From assembly GCF_900100205.1 (NCBI RefSeq), contig NZ_FNEQ01000004.1, forward strand, positions 430,001 to 494,000: DNA of 64,000 nt. The letters run 5' to 3'. The DNA is from Duganella sp. OV510. Lineage in GTDB: Bacteria > Pseudomonadota > Gammaproteobacteria > Burkholderiales > Burkholderiaceae_D. Positions 1 through 8,802 of the stretch are shown piece by piece; the first letter of the stretch is position 1; every line of letters starts with the position of its first letter. The notes beneath the pieces were generated by a model. The model worked only from the letters and a program-made list of their open reading frames with translations, had not been told where the DNA came from and ran no database searches. The translations under genes and the position numbers were made by a program.

Positions 1-167
1 ATGCCGCCGGCCGCACGGATCGGACCTTCCTCCACCGCGCAGACCGCAAATTCGTACCAATCCACGCCCAGCTCCGGACGCTCCAGCGCGAACAGTTCGA
101 CCGTGCAGCCGAACTCGAAAGTGCACAGACGGTCGTAGGCTAGCGCCACAACGAGATGTTTTTTCAT
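1..167 (-). CDS. ftrA: FtrA-like transcriptional regulator, N-terminal part (cut by window edge)
   Basis: The leftward reading frame starts at ATG 167-165 and runs open to the window edge, giving 55 residues. It begins MKKHLVVALAYDRLCTFEFG and continues with a VELFALERPELGVDWYEF stretch. This is the start of the DJ-1/PfpI-like domain of GlxA/FtrA regulators, which carry a C-terminal AraC helix-turn-helix (outside the window). FtrA-type regulators are often encoded next to a rhodanese gene, and one lies divergently 91 bp away. Identity rests on the N-terminus only. Confidence 0.7.
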   Translation of the reverse strand, partial: MKKHLVVALAYDRLCTFEFGCTVELFALERPELGVDWYEFAVCAVEEGPIRAAGG

Positions 168-258
168 GGCGCAATCTTACCGTAGATTGGCATTCGCGCC
201 ACTTCTTGCCATGAAGGGGCGGCAGCACAATGAGCGCTCAACCTCAAAGGAGTATCCG

Positions 259-684
259 ATGTCACTCGTTACCACCATTACTGCCGCCGACAGCGCCGCC
301 GCGCTGGCCCATTTTGAAGCCAGCTTCCGCTACGAAACCGATTGCTGGGACGTGCACGACGCCCTGCATAACGGCCAGCAGGATTTTGTGCTGCTCGATG
401 TGCGTGGAACGGAAAAATACGCCGCCGGCCACGTGCCCGGCGCGCTGGATCTGGCGCATCGCAAGATTATCGGCTCGAAGATCGCCGAATTTCCAGCCGA
501 CACGCTGTTCGTGGTGTACTGCGCCGGCCCGCATTGCAATGGCGCCGCACGCGCCGCCGTCCGGCTGGCGCAGCTGGGACGCCCGGTCAAGGTCATGCCG
601 GGTGGAATTACCGGCTGGCTGGATGAAGGCTTTGCCCTGAGCGCCCCGGCAAACGGGCGCGACAATCAGACTGCGGCGCTATAG
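259..684 (+). CDS. Rhodanese-like domain protein
   Basis: Single-domain rhodanese of 141 aa, a predicted cytoplasmic sulfurtransferase. The start at 259 is chosen because an AAAGGAG ribosome site precedes it at 247-252; a longer frame upstream has no such site and would overlap the divergent regulator's start. The core shows VLLDVRGTEKYAAGHVPGA followed by the active loop CAGPHCNGAA, whose first Cys is the expected persulfide carrier, and then PGGITGWLDEG. It is divergent from the ftrA-like regulator, which probably controls it. The physiological sulfur acceptor cannot be told from sequence. Confidence 0.85.
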   Translation: MSLVTTITAADSAAALAHFEASFRYETDCWDVHDALHNGQQDFVLLDVRGTEKYAAGHVPGALDLAHRKIIGSKIAEFPADTLFVVYCAGPHCNGAARAAVRLAQLGRPVKVMPGGITGWLDEGFALSAPANGRDNQTAAL

Positions 685-720
685 ACTGCGGCTGTTTGTC
701 ACCGAAGGGAAGGATACGCA

Positions 721-1155
721 ATGCAAAAGATACGTCACCGATGGACCGCCTTCGCCATGCTGATGGCCATGGCCGGCATCGCCGCAGCCAGTGCCGACAC
801 GACGCCCAAGCCGGGCGGTGTGTATCGACTGAAGCCTGGCATCTATGTCGCGGAAGGTTCGGAATGCAGCGCCCCGGCCAACGCCGCCATCCGCCGCTAC
901 GACGGCAAGGGGATCTCGACTGCGCATACCCACGCCTGCAAGGCCAGGGTGAGCAAGCGCCGGGGCAATCAATATACGGTGGATCAGTCCTGCATCGATG
1001 CTGGCACCGGCACAGCGCCGCGCCAGATCCAGCATCAACAGGTGACGGTGGAAAATGCGCTGACCTTCAAGCAAAACATCGCCGGCAATGTCACCTCCTA
1101 TCGCTACTGCCCGATCAGGGAGTTGCCGGCCGACTTGCGCAAGGCCGCGCGCTGA
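721..1155 (+). CDS. Small secreted protein of unknown function
   Basis: 144 aa with a typical Sec signal peptide: basic MQKIRHR, then a hydrophobic run and cleavage near AAASA-DTTPK. The mature part is about 120 residues with four cysteines (in SECSAP, HACKA, QSCID and RYCPI), suggesting two disulfides and a periplasmic or extracellular fold. A GAAGGGAAGG ribosome site lies just upstream. I do not recognise the family. It ends one base before the convergent glutathione peroxidase gene, so they share the 3' boundary but not a transcript. There is no catalytic motif I can name. Confidence 0.7.
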   Translation: MQKIRHRWTAFAMLMAMAGIAAASADTTPKPGGVYRLKPGIYVAEGSECSAPANAAIRRYDGKGISTAHTHACKARVSKRRGNQYTVDQSCIDAGTGTAPRQIQHQQVTVENALTFKQNIAGNVTSYRYCPIRELPADLRKAAR

Positions 1156-1156
1156 A

Positions 1157-1762
1157 TCAGGAGCCCAGCGCTTTTTCGATGGCGCCAACCAGCTGCTTGT
1201 CGTTTGGCGTGACCTTGCTGCCGAAGTTGTTGACCACATTGCCATGGCGGTCGATCAGGTATTTATGGAAGTTCCAGGCCGGCGCCTTGCCGGTCACCTT
1301 GATCAGGTTGGCGAACAGCGGATTAGGCTCCTTGCCCGACACCACCGACTTGGCAAACATCGGGAACTTCACGCCGTAGGTGTTGTAGCAGAAATCGGCG
1401 ATTTCCTTGCTGCTGCCTGGCTCCTGCTGGCCGAAATCGTTCGATGGGAAGCCCAGCACCACCAGGCCCTTGCCGCTGTACTTGGCGTACAGGCTTTCCA
1501 GACCCTCGTACTGGTTGGTGAAACCGCAGTAGCTGGCGGTGTTAACCACCAGAATCACCTTGCCCGAGTACTGGCACAGGTCTTGCGGCGCATCGTCCTG
1601 CAAACGCTTGAAATTTTGCTTGAGGATGGCCGGGCAGCTTGCTGGCGCCGACGTCGCCGCAGCGGCAGCCGGCGTGGCGGCTGGGGCTTGCGCGAACGCC
1701 GAGGCGCTGGCCAGCATGGTCAGCGAGGAAACGAAGCACAGTTGGGCGAAGGTCTTGGACAT
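1157..1762 (-). CDS. Glutathione peroxidase family protein with signal peptide
   Basis: 201 aa. After a Sec-type signal (SSLTMLASASAFAQA) and an Ala/Pro-rich linker comes a thiol peroxidase domain. It contains VNTASYCGFTNQYEGL with the peroxidatic Cys (a Cys, not Sec, codon), GFPSNDFGQQEPGS with the tetrad Gln, and PAWNFHKYLIDRHGNVV with Trp and Asn. Bacterial Cys-type GPx enzymes normally reduce hydroperoxides with thioredoxin. The signal peptide and linker are less usual, as most bacterial homologues of about 160 aa are cytoplasmic, so this one probably protects the periplasm. No partner reductase is adjacent. Confidence 0.88.
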   Translation of the reverse strand: MSKTFAQLCFVSSLTMLASASAFAQAPAATPAAAAATSAPASCPAILKQNFKRLQDDAPQDLCQYSGKVILVVNTASYCGFTNQYEGLESLYAKYSGKGLVVLGFPSNDFGQQEPGSSKEIADFCYNTYGVKFPMFAKSVVSGKEPNPLFANLIKVTGKAPAWNFHKYLIDRHGNVVNNFGSKVTPNDKQLVGAIEKALGS

Positions 1763-1888
1763 GGTGTCGGGCCAGAAAGAATAGGAAAAAAACCATTCTA
1801 GTCCAATTTAGTTCCCCTCGCACGATTGATCCAGATTAAGCAAAATGCGCGGCTGCGCGATATCGTCATCCCACGTCGCGGAGGCGGT

Positions 1889-2926
1889 ATGCGTATCCTG
1901 TTGTCTTGGCTGTTGCTATGGTTCACCGGCGTCGCGCAGGCGCAGGTGATCCCCTTGCCGGCGCTGCGTGCCGGGCAGGTCAGCGTGTCCGGGCTGTCCT
2001 CCGGCGCCTATATGGCGGTGCAATTCCAGGTGGCGTTCTCGCGCACGGTCATCGGCGCCGGCATCGTCGCTGGCGGGCCTTACTTTTGCGCGCAAGGAAA
2101 CGCCCTGATCGCCACCACAGTTTGCAGCTGCAGCGAAGGCCTCCCCTGCCGCGTGCGTCCCGGCGGCACCGGCGTGCCGGCGCTGATCGCCCTCACCGAC
2201 TGGTTTGCCGCCTCGCGCACCATCGATCCCCCCAGCGCGCTGGGGGGCCACCGCATCTGGATGTTTTCCGGCAGCCTGGACACTGTCGTGCCGCAAGCAG
2301 TCAGCAACGACCTGCTGAGCTACTACCGCCATTACATCGACGCCAGCCGCATCGCCTACAAGCGCAACCTCGCCGCCGAACATGCGATCCCCACCGACAG
2401 CTACGGCAATGCCTGTTCAGCGCTTGGCACGCCCTACATCAACAACTGCAACTACGACGCGGCCGGCGAAATGCTGAACTGGATCTATGGCCCGCTGGCG
2501 GCGCGCAGCAGCACGCTGTCCGGCCGTTTCATCGCCTTCGACCAGTCGGAATTCATCGCCGTGCCGGCGTGGCACGGCATGGCGGACGTCGGCTACCTGT
2601 ACATCCCGCCATCCTGTGAAAGCGGCGGATGCCGGCTACATGTGGCTTTCCACGGCTGCCAGCAAAGCCCGGCCAATATCGGCACACTGTTCGTGCGCCA
2701 CGCCGGTTACAACGCCTGGGCCGACAACAATCGGTTGCTGGTGCTGTATCCGCAAACCTCGGCCACCGCCGCCAATCCCAAGGCATGCTGGGACTGGTGG
2801 GGGCATGACGACACGCGCTACGCGCAAAAAAATGGCCGCCAGATGGCAGCCATCAAACACATGGTGGACCGCCTGACCGGCAGCCCCGCCCTCGTGCTTA
2901 TATGCCGCCGAGGCAGATGTACTTGA
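1889..2926 (+). CDS. Extracellular PHB depolymerase-like esterase
   Basis: 345 aa alpha/beta hydrolase related to short-chain-PHA depolymerases. The start at 1889 follows a GGAGG site at 1880-1884; an in-frame upstream extension lacks a signal peptide. Residues 1-19 form a Sec signal ending in VAQAQ. The nucleophile box is GLSSG (Ser37), a likely catalytic Asp sits in FSGSLDTVVP, and the conserved VAFHGCQQS block follows. The C-terminus carries the WDWWGHDD region typical of this family. It probably hydrolyses extracellular polyhydroxyalkanoate or a related polyester. The last 29 bp overlap the convergent dehydrogenase gene. No substrate-binding or linker domain is present. Confidence 0.85.
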   Translation: MRILLSWLLLWFTGVAQAQVIPLPALRAGQVSVSGLSSGAYMAVQFQVAFSRTVIGAGIVAGGPYFCAQGNALIATTVCSCSEGLPCRVRPGGTGVPALIALTDWFAASRTIDPPSALGGHRIWMFSGSLDTVVPQAVSNDLLSYYRHYIDASRIAYKRNLAAEHAIPTDSYGNACSALGTPYINNCNYDAAGEMLNWIYGPLAARSSTLSGRFIAFDQSEFIAVPAWHGMADVGYLYIPPSCESGGCRLHVAFHGCQQSPANIGTLFVRHAGYNAWADNNRLLVLYPQTSATAANPKACWDWWGHDDTRYAQKNGRQMAAIKHMVDRLTGSPALVLICRRGRCT

Positions 2927-4352
2927 CCACCAGGTAGTCTTCGATGCCCAGGTGCGAACCTTCGCGCCCCAGGCCCGACTGCTTGACGCCGCCGAACGGC
3001 GCCACCTCGGTGGAAATCAGGCCGGTGTTGACGCCCACCATGCCGCTCTCCAGTCCTTCCGCCACGCGCCAGATGCGGCCGACGTCGCGCGAATAAAAAT
3101 AGCTGGCCAGGCCAAACTCGGTGTTATTGGCCAGCGCGATGGCTTCCTCATCGGTCTTGAAGCGGAACAGCGGCGCCAGCGGGCCAAAGGTTTCTTCTTT
3201 CGCCACCAGCATGTCATCATTGATATCGGCGATCACGGTCGGCTGGAAGAAGCTGTGCCCCAGCGCGTGACGCTTGCCGCCCAACAGCAGCCGGCCGCCC
3301 TTGGACAGCGCATCGGCAACATGCTGCTCGACTTTCTTCACCGCCTTCTCGTCGATCAGCGGACCTTGCGTGACGCCCTCCTCCACGCCGTTGCCGACCT
3401 TGAGTTTTTCCACCGCCGCCACCAGCTTTTGCGCAAACACTTCGTACACGCCATACTGCACATAGATACGGTTGGCGCACACGCAGGTCTGGCCGGCGTT
3501 GCGGTACTTGGAGGCGATCGCCCCCTCCACCGCCGCATCGAGATCGGCGTCATCAAACACAATGAACGGCGCATTGCCGCCCAGCTCCAGCGACAGTTTC
3601 TTGATGGTCGGCGCGCTCTGCGCCATCAACAGCCGGCCCACCTCGGTGGAGCCGGTGAAACTCAGCTTGCGCACGAGCGGATTGGAAGTCATCTCGCCGC
3701 CGATGTCCTTCGACTTCCCGGTCAGCACGCTGAACACGCCCGGCGGCACGCCGGCACGTTCAGCCAATACCGCCAGCGCCAGCGCGCAGTACGGCGTGGC
3801 CTCGGCCGGCTTCAACACCATCGGACAGCCCGCCGCCAGCGCAGGGCCGGCCTTGCGGGTAATCATCGCAATCGGGAAGTTCCATGGCGTGATGGCAGCG
3901 CACACGCCGATCGGCTCCTTGCTGACCAGGATGCGGCGGTCCTGCCATGGCGACGCCAGCGACTCGCCGGCCACCCGCTTGGCTTCCTCGCCGAACCATT
4001 CGATGAAGGAAGCGCCATACGCCACCTCGCCGCGCGACTCGCTCAGCGGCTTGCCCTGCTCCGCCGTCATCAGCAGCGCCAGGTCGTCGGTGTTTTCCAG
4101 GATCAGATCATTCCACTTGCGCAGGATCAGCGCGCGCTCCCTGGCGGTCTTCTTGCGCCATGCCGGCCAGGCGGCGTTGGCGGCGTCGATGGCGCGCCTG
4201 GTCTCGGCGACGCCCATCACCGGCACGGTGCCGATTTGCTCGCCGGTGGCAGGATTGGTGACGGCCAGCGTGGTGCCGCTGTCAGCGTCGGTCCACTCGC
4301 CGTTGATGTAGGCCTGCTGGCGCAGCAGGCTGGGATCTTTCAGTTGCAGCAT
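2898..4352 (-). CDS. gabD: NAD(P)-dependent succinate-semialdehyde dehydrogenase
   Basis: 484 aa aldehyde dehydrogenase with GabD features: ITPWNFPIAMITRKAGPALA, FTGSTEVGRLL (cofactor site), LELGGNAPFIV (general-base Glu) and NAGQTCVCANRIYV (catalytic Cys). It oxidises succinate semialdehyde to succinate in GABA or polyamine breakdown. The gene starts 12 bp after PPK2 and is the last of a tight leftward run (SpeE-like, FAD oxidoreductase, PPK2, this gene). That context raises the possibility that it handles an aminoaldehyde made by the oxidoreductase rather than acting in a plain GABA shunt. Substrate class by family is strong; the in vivo role is inference. Confidence 0.9.
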   Translation of the reverse strand: MLQLKDPSLLRQQAYINGEWTDADSGTTLAVTNPATGEQIGTVPVMGVAETRRAIDAANAAWPAWRKKTARERALILRKWNDLILENTDDLALLMTAEQGKPLSESRGEVAYGASFIEWFGEEAKRVAGESLASPWQDRRILVSKEPIGVCAAITPWNFPIAMITRKAGPALAAGCPMVLKPAEATPYCALALAVLAERAGVPPGVFSVLTGKSKDIGGEMTSNPLVRKLSFTGSTEVGRLLMAQSAPTIKKLSLELGGNAPFIVFDDADLDAAVEGAIASKYRNAGQTCVCANRIYVQYGVYEVFAQKLVAAVEKLKVGNGVEEGVTQGPLIDEKAVKKVEQHVADALSKGGRLLLGGKRHALGHSFFQPTVIADINDDMLVAKEETFGPLAPLFRFKTDEEAIALANNTEFGLASYFYSRDVGRIWRVAEGLESGMVGVNTGLISTEVAPFGGVKQSGLGREGSHLGIEDYLVVKYICLGGI

Positions 4353-4364
4353 AAGGCATCCTCC

Positions 4365-5207
4365 TTACTCCACGGTGAAGGACGACAGGTCGGGATGCGG
4401 TGGCGGATAGTGCAAGTCCATGCCTTCCAGCGTCTCCAGCAGCAGGCTGGCGATCACCAGGTTGCGATGGGTCTTGGAATTGGCCGGCACCACATACCAC
4501 GGCGCGTGCGGCGCATCCGTTTCGCGGATCGCCTTTTCATAGGCACGCTGATAGTCGTCCCATTTTTCACGTTGCTTGATATCTTCCGGATTGAACTTCC
4601 ACTGCTTGTCCGGATCGTCCAGTCGTTCCTGCAAGCGCTCGCGCTGTTCTTCCTTCGAGATATGCAGGAACACCTTGATGATGACCGTGCCGGTTTCCGC
4701 CAGCATGCGCTCGAAATCGCGGATCTGTGCGTAGCGGCGCTTACACTCGTCGTCATCGATCCAGCCCTGTACCTTGGTGATCAGCACATCTTCGTAGTGG
4801 CTGCGATTGAAGATGGCGATTTCGCCCAGCACAGGCACATGCTGATGCACGCGCCACAGATAGTCGTGCGCCAGTTCGTTGTCGGTCGGTCCCTTGAAGG
4901 ACACGGCGCGCAGCCCCATCGGATTGATGCCCTTGAATAGCGCGCGCACCGTGCCGTCCTTGCCGCCCGTATCTGTGGCCTGCAAGACCAGCAGCACTTT
5001 CTGCTTGCGCTGCGCGTACAGCTTGTCCTGTAGCGCAGCGATGCGCTCGATCAGCGCTGCGGTGCGTTCCAGATCCAGCGTCTTGGCGCGCGACTTGCCA
5101 AGCTTGGGATTGGCGGCGCGCGTCGAAAAGGTGGTGTCGTCGGCATCCTTGTCGCGCAGCTTGAGTTTTGGAGTGGCGCGGAAGCGCTCGCGGGCATTAT
5201 GGGTCAT
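4365..5207 (-). CDS. PPK2-family polyphosphate:nucleotide phosphotransferase
   Basis: 280 aa, one PPK2 domain. The Walker-A-like loop reads QATDTGGKDGTVR (about residue 80), followed by FKGPTDNELAHDYLWRVHQH and the Walker-B/lid motif FNRSHYEDVLI. The family transfers phosphate between polyphosphate and nucleoside mono- or diphosphates. Length and the single domain fit the short PPK2 class; AMP versus ADP preference cannot be read off. It sits 12 bp from genes on both sides within the leftward SpeE-like operon. Coupling to polyamine chemistry is therefore suggested by position only (polyphosphate and polyamines are counter-ions). Confidence 0.92.
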   Translation of the reverse strand: MTHNARERFRATPKLKLRDKDADDTTFSTRAANPKLGKSRAKTLDLERTAALIERIAALQDKLYAQRKQKVLLVLQATDTGGKDGTVRALFKGINPMGLRAVSFKGPTDNELAHDYLWRVHQHVPVLGEIAIFNRSHYEDVLITKVQGWIDDDECKRRYAQIRDFERMLAETGTVIIKVFLHISKEEQRERLQERLDDPDKQWKFNPEDIKQREKWDDYQRAYEKAIRETDAPHAPWYVVPANSKTHRNLVIASLLLETLEGMDLHYPPPHPDLSSFTVE

Positions 5208-5219
5208 GGTTTTAGCATA

Positions 5220-6842
5220 TCACTTTGCCGCCAGCTGTGCCGCGCGGATGCCCCACCAGGCAGCTTCCTCGAATACCGAGAAGCCGGACAGGTCGGCGTG
5301 CGCGAACAGGATCGGCCCATCCACTTCGCGCAGCGCTTTCATGCCGGCGTTGCTGCGGAAGTTAGGCCAGGGGACGGCCATCGCGTGGCCGCGCAGCGTG
5401 ATGTCGACGCGCTCGACGCATGATGCGAACTGGCCGCCGTAGGCGCTCTTCAAATCAGCGCTGGCCAGCGCCAGCAACTCCTCCGGCTTGGCCGACGCCA
5501 TCCAGCCACGCGCGCTGCTAGCCTTCCGGTCCGACAGCGCGACGTAGGCGCTGAACACCGTCTTGGCCGGCGGCTGCACGCGAATATCCTGGTGCGTGGA
5601 GACGACATAACCCAGCCCCGGCTCGCCATACACCACGTTATCCCATGACAGCGGCTGCGGGTTGGCACCGCCCTGCAATTCTTCCGGGAAGCGCTTGAGC
5701 AGGAAATTCGCCACCATCCATGGCGCATATTCGGGCGCATGCTTCGCCGCGTCGAAACCGTATTCGCTGATGTTATCCACAACGCGCGCAGCAACGTAAG
5801 TCGGCATCGCGCAAATGGCTTTGCGGGCGCGTACCAGATACGTGCCTGGCTTGCCATTCGTCAGCGTGAAGCACAGCGCCTCGACGCCGTCCTCCGTCTT
5901 CTTCAGCGACACCGCCGTGCCAGCCATGCGCTTGACCGCCGCCAGCTTCTCGATGCCAGAGGCAAGTGGCTGCAAGCCGCCCGGCCATGTCAGCCAGGCG
6001 CCGTCGCCAGAGTTGGCCGCCTGCCCCCAGCGGCTGCAATAATAGTGCAGGCCTGCCCACGCGGACACCTTGTCGTAGCGCGTGCCGTAGTCATCGCGGC
6101 AGCAGTAGTTCAGATACCAGTGCAGCGTCGGCGACTTGTAGCCGTTCTGCTCCATCCACTGCTTCAGCGTGATGCGATCCAGCGCCTGCCACTCAGGATC
6201 TTCCGACGACATCACCGTCGGGAAAACAAAGACGCGGCGCCCATCCTTGCCATGCAACTGCCGCAACCGGCGCACCTCATCAAAGAAGCGCTTGTGCTCA
6301 GCCAGTTCCCATTGCGGCACGCCGTCGGTGGGAATGAAGCCCTCCTGCCACTGGCCGTTGTACAGCAGGCGTTCTTCCGGCGCGTGCAGGATGAAACGCT
6401 CGTCGTAGTAAGGCTTCTCGCCATACGGATCTTTCTGGATGATGCCCAGGTCCGCCAGGATTTCACGCACATGCGTCGACTCCGGCGACGGCAGCGGCAG
6501 ATAGTGGGCACCGGTCGGATACTCGTACTCGCCGAAAGCGCCACCTGCCGCGTTACCGTAAGGTTGCGGGCCATCGATCATCAGCACATCGGTCTTGCCC
6601 AGCTTTTTCAGCTTCCACGCGGCGGTGAGGCCGGCCGCGCCCGAGCCCAGTATCACGACATCGGTGTGGATAACTTGCGATGGCGGCGGCAGCGCACGCT
6701 TGTCGCGCAAGAAGTGGCCTTCATCGCGGCCGACATAATGCAAGGTCGGCGTAATCTCCTGCCAGCGCTGGAACGCCAGCCCGCTGCCGGCGGCAGTCAC
6801 GCCGGTGGCCCCGGCCCAGACGAGGAAAGAGCGGCGCAGCAT
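5220..6842 (-). CDS. FAD-dependent oxidoreductase with Tat signal
   Basis: 540 aa. The N-terminus has a twin-arginine motif (LRRSFLVWAG) before a hydrophobic stretch, so export as a folded flavoprotein is likely. The dinucleotide-binding fold starts at about residue 62 with VVILGSGAAGLTAAWKL, and an acidic residue follows at the end of strand 2 (LMIDG). The middle and C-terminus resemble flavin amine-oxidase/phytoene-dehydrogenase-type proteins (late FAD region ADLSGFSVFEEAAWWG). The ATG overlaps the stop of the SpeE-like gene (TGATG), indicating translational coupling. The substrate is unknown; oxidation of a polyamine or its derivative outside the cytoplasm is a context-based guess. Confidence 0.8.
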   Translation of the reverse strand: MLRRSFLVWAGATGVTAAGSGLAFQRWQEITPTLHYVGRDEGHFLRDKRALPPPSQVIHTDVVILGSGAAGLTAAWKLKKLGKTDVLMIDGPQPYGNAAGGAFGEYEYPTGAHYLPLPSPESTHVREILADLGIIQKDPYGEKPYYDERFILHAPEERLLYNGQWQEGFIPTDGVPQWELAEHKRFFDEVRRLRQLHGKDGRRVFVFPTVMSSEDPEWQALDRITLKQWMEQNGYKSPTLHWYLNYCCRDDYGTRYDKVSAWAGLHYYCSRWGQAANSGDGAWLTWPGGLQPLASGIEKLAAVKRMAGTAVSLKKTEDGVEALCFTLTNGKPGTYLVRARKAICAMPTYVAARVVDNISEYGFDAAKHAPEYAPWMVANFLLKRFPEELQGGANPQPLSWDNVVYGEPGLGYVVSTHQDIRVQPPAKTVFSAYVALSDRKASSARGWMASAKPEELLALASADLKSAYGGQFASCVERVDITLRGHAMAVPWPNFRSNAGMKALREVDGPILFAHADLSGFSVFEEAAWWGIRAAQLAAK

Positions 6843-8353
6843 CAGCGTATCACCCGGCGCCAGTCCTGCTCGAATTCATGCACGAGCGACTGGGTATTGA
6901 GACGGTTTGGTTCCATCGGCAGCGGCTTCATATCCGGCGGGAAGATGAACATTTCGCGCGTGGTGTCGGCGTTCAGATAACGCATCGGCAAACGGTAGCT
7001 GGTCGGCGGCGTGTACGCTGCCTGTGGCGACGCCAGGATAAAGCCCCATTCGCCAAACGATGGCACATAGGCGTGATACGGCCAGGTCTTCATGCCGACA
7101 TCGCGCAGCGTGGCGTCGATGGTCCAGTAGGCGTGCGGCGCAAAGAACGGCGATGTCGATTGCACCGTCATCAGCCCGTTCGCCGCCAGGTGCTTGCGCA
7201 CCATGCCGTAGAACGGTACCGAGTACAGCTTGCCCAGCGCGAAGCTCGAAGGATCGGGGAAGTCGACAATCACTGCATCGAACATATCGTCGTTATGCTG
7301 CAGCCAGATGGCCGCATCGGCGTTGATCACGCGCACGCGCTTGTCGCTGAACGACGCATTATTCAGCTTGACCAGTTCCGCGCGCTGCGTGAAGGCGGTG
7401 GTCATGGCCGGGTCCAGGTCGACCAGCGTGACATGCTCGATGTTCTTGTAGCGCAGGATCTCGCGCAGCGCCAGGCCATCGCCGCCGCCCAGTACCAGCA
7501 CGCGTTTGGCCCACGGCAGCGCCTCCAGCACCGGATGCACCAGCGCTTCGTGATAGCGGTACTCGTCGCGCGACGAGAATTGCAGGTTGCCGTTGATGTA
7601 CAGGCGCGTATCGTCCTTCCAGCGCGTGATGACCAGGCGCTGATACGGCGTGGTGGTGGCATAGACGATTTCATCGCCAAACAGGCCATGCTCGCCCCAG
7701 TGCGTCAGCTTGTCGGCAAAGGCAAAGCCAAACACCAGCACGCACATCACGGCGCTGGCGCGCAGCATGCGGCCGGTGACGTTTTTCAGCTCTGTGCGAA
7801 ACACGCTGATTGTCCACAGGGCCACGCCCACATTCAGCATGCCGAACATGAAGCCGGTACGCACCAGCCCCAGGTACGGCGCCAGCACCAGCGGGAACAG
7901 CACCGACACCGCCAGCGCCCCCAGATAGTCGAAGGTCAGCACCTTGCTGACCAGTTCATTGAATTCCGTCTGGCGCGCATTCAGCGCGCGCATCACCAGC
8001 GGCACCTCCATGCCGACAAAAGCGCCGACCAGGAACACCATCGTGTACAGCATGGTGCGGAACGGCGCTGTCATCCACGTGAAGGTCAGGAACAGCACCG
8101 CCGCCGAAATACCGCCGATCAGGCCGACCGCCAGTTCGATATCGACAAAGCGCGCCAGCACGTCTTCATCTTTCACGTACTTGGAAAAGTGCGCGCCCAC
8201 GCCCATCGCAAACAGGTAGCATCCAATAATCGTGGAGAATTGCAGCACCGAATCGCCCAGCAGATAGCTGGACAAGGCGCCGGCGATCAGCTCATACGCC
8301 AGGCCGCAGGACGCCACCACGAAGACGGACAGTATCAGAATCTTTTTGTTCAT
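6842..8353 (-). CDS. Membrane-fused spermidine-synthase-like aminopropyltransferase
   Basis: 503 aa from ATG 8353, preferred over in-frame ATG/ATA codons 15-24 nt upstream that add only a few residues. The N-terminal 210 residues form about seven transmembrane helices. The C-terminal half is a SpeE fold: VLVLGGGDGLALREILRY (SAM-type loop), HVTLVDLDPAM, and VDFPDPSS in place of the usual DSTDP catalytic loop. Fusions of this kind are known but their product is not established. The gene heads a leftward operon (FAD oxidoreductase, PPK2, ALDH). It is separated by only 50 bp from the divergent DUF350 start, with SpeD at the far end of that arm to supply decarboxylated SAM. Confidence 0.88.
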   Translation of the reverse strand: MNKKILILSVFVVASCGLAYELIAGALSSYLLGDSVLQFSTIIGCYLFAMGVGAHFSKYVKDEDVLARFVDIELAVGLIGGISAAVLFLTFTWMTAPFRTMLYTMVFLVGAFVGMEVPLVMRALNARQTEFNELVSKVLTFDYLGALAVSVLFPLVLAPYLGLVRTGFMFGMLNVGVALWTISVFRTELKNVTGRMLRASAVMCVLVFGFAFADKLTHWGEHGLFGDEIVYATTTPYQRLVITRWKDDTRLYINGNLQFSSRDEYRYHEALVHPVLEALPWAKRVLVLGGGDGLALREILRYKNIEHVTLVDLDPAMTTAFTQRAELVKLNNASFSDKRVRVINADAAIWLQHNDDMFDAVIVDFPDPSSFALGKLYSVPFYGMVRKHLAANGLMTVQSTSPFFAPHAYWTIDATLRDVGMKTWPYHAYVPSFGEWGFILASPQAAYTPPTSYRLPMRYLNADTTREMFIFPPDMKPLPMEPNRLNTQSLVHEFEQDWRRVIR

Positions 8354-8403
8354 TGAGCTCGTTTGCATTATTATCAAGTAATAACTTTACCTGAAGGTGC
8401 GCC

Positions 8404-8790
8404 GTGCCCGCCATCCTAAACTATCTGATCCACCTGCTGCTGGCAGCAGTGTTGTTGGCCGCGTTCTTCAAAGCCTACACCTGGATGACGCCGTTCGACG
8501 AGGTGAAGCTGATACGCGAAGGGAATCAGGCCGCCGCGCTATCGCTGGGCGGGGCGCTGATAGGTTTTTCCATCACTATCGGTTCCGCGCTGATGCATAC
8601 TCTCGATTACCAGCAGTTTTTCGCCTGGGCCTTCGGCGCCATGGTGATTCAGGGACTGGCGTATGCGATCGCCACGCGCGTGCTGAATATGTCCAAAGAC
8701 CAGATTGAAGCGAACAACACCGCTTTCGGCGGCCTGCTGGGCGCGATTTCCATTTCCATCGGCGTCATCAACGGCGCCTGCATTTCCTAA
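8404..8790 (+). CDS. DUF350 family membrane protein
   Basis: 128 aa from a GTG codon at 8404 preceded by GAAGGT. Four hydrophobic segments are visible: LIHLLLAAVLLAAFF, ALSLGGALIGFSITIGSAL, FFAWAFGAMVIQGLAYAI and AFGGLLGAISISIGVINGA. This is the duplicated two-helix DUF350 pattern. The E. coli relative YjfL lies beside a PspA-family gene. It is the first gene of the rightward arm, 12 bp before the SPFH gene. Function is unknown; association with envelope-stress modules is known for the family. Confidence 0.88.
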   Translation: MPAILNYLIHLLLAAVLLAAFFKAYTWMTPFDEVKLIREGNQAAALSLGGALIGFSITIGSALMHTLDYQQFFAWAFGAMVIQGLAYAIATRVLNMSKDQIEANNTAFGGLLGAISISIGVINGACIS

Positions 8791-8802
8791 GCGAGGACCA
8801 TC

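Noticed and set aside
2952..4940. 662-codon plus-strand open frame opposite gabD and PPK2
   Set aside because: It crosses two well-supported genes; composition is that of the reverse complement of GC-rich codons.
6878..8356. Long plus-strand open frame (492 codons) opposite the SpeE-like gene
   Set aside because: His/Arg/Gln-rich antisense shadow without family sequence or ribosome site; the minus strand carries clear SAM-binding and TM features.
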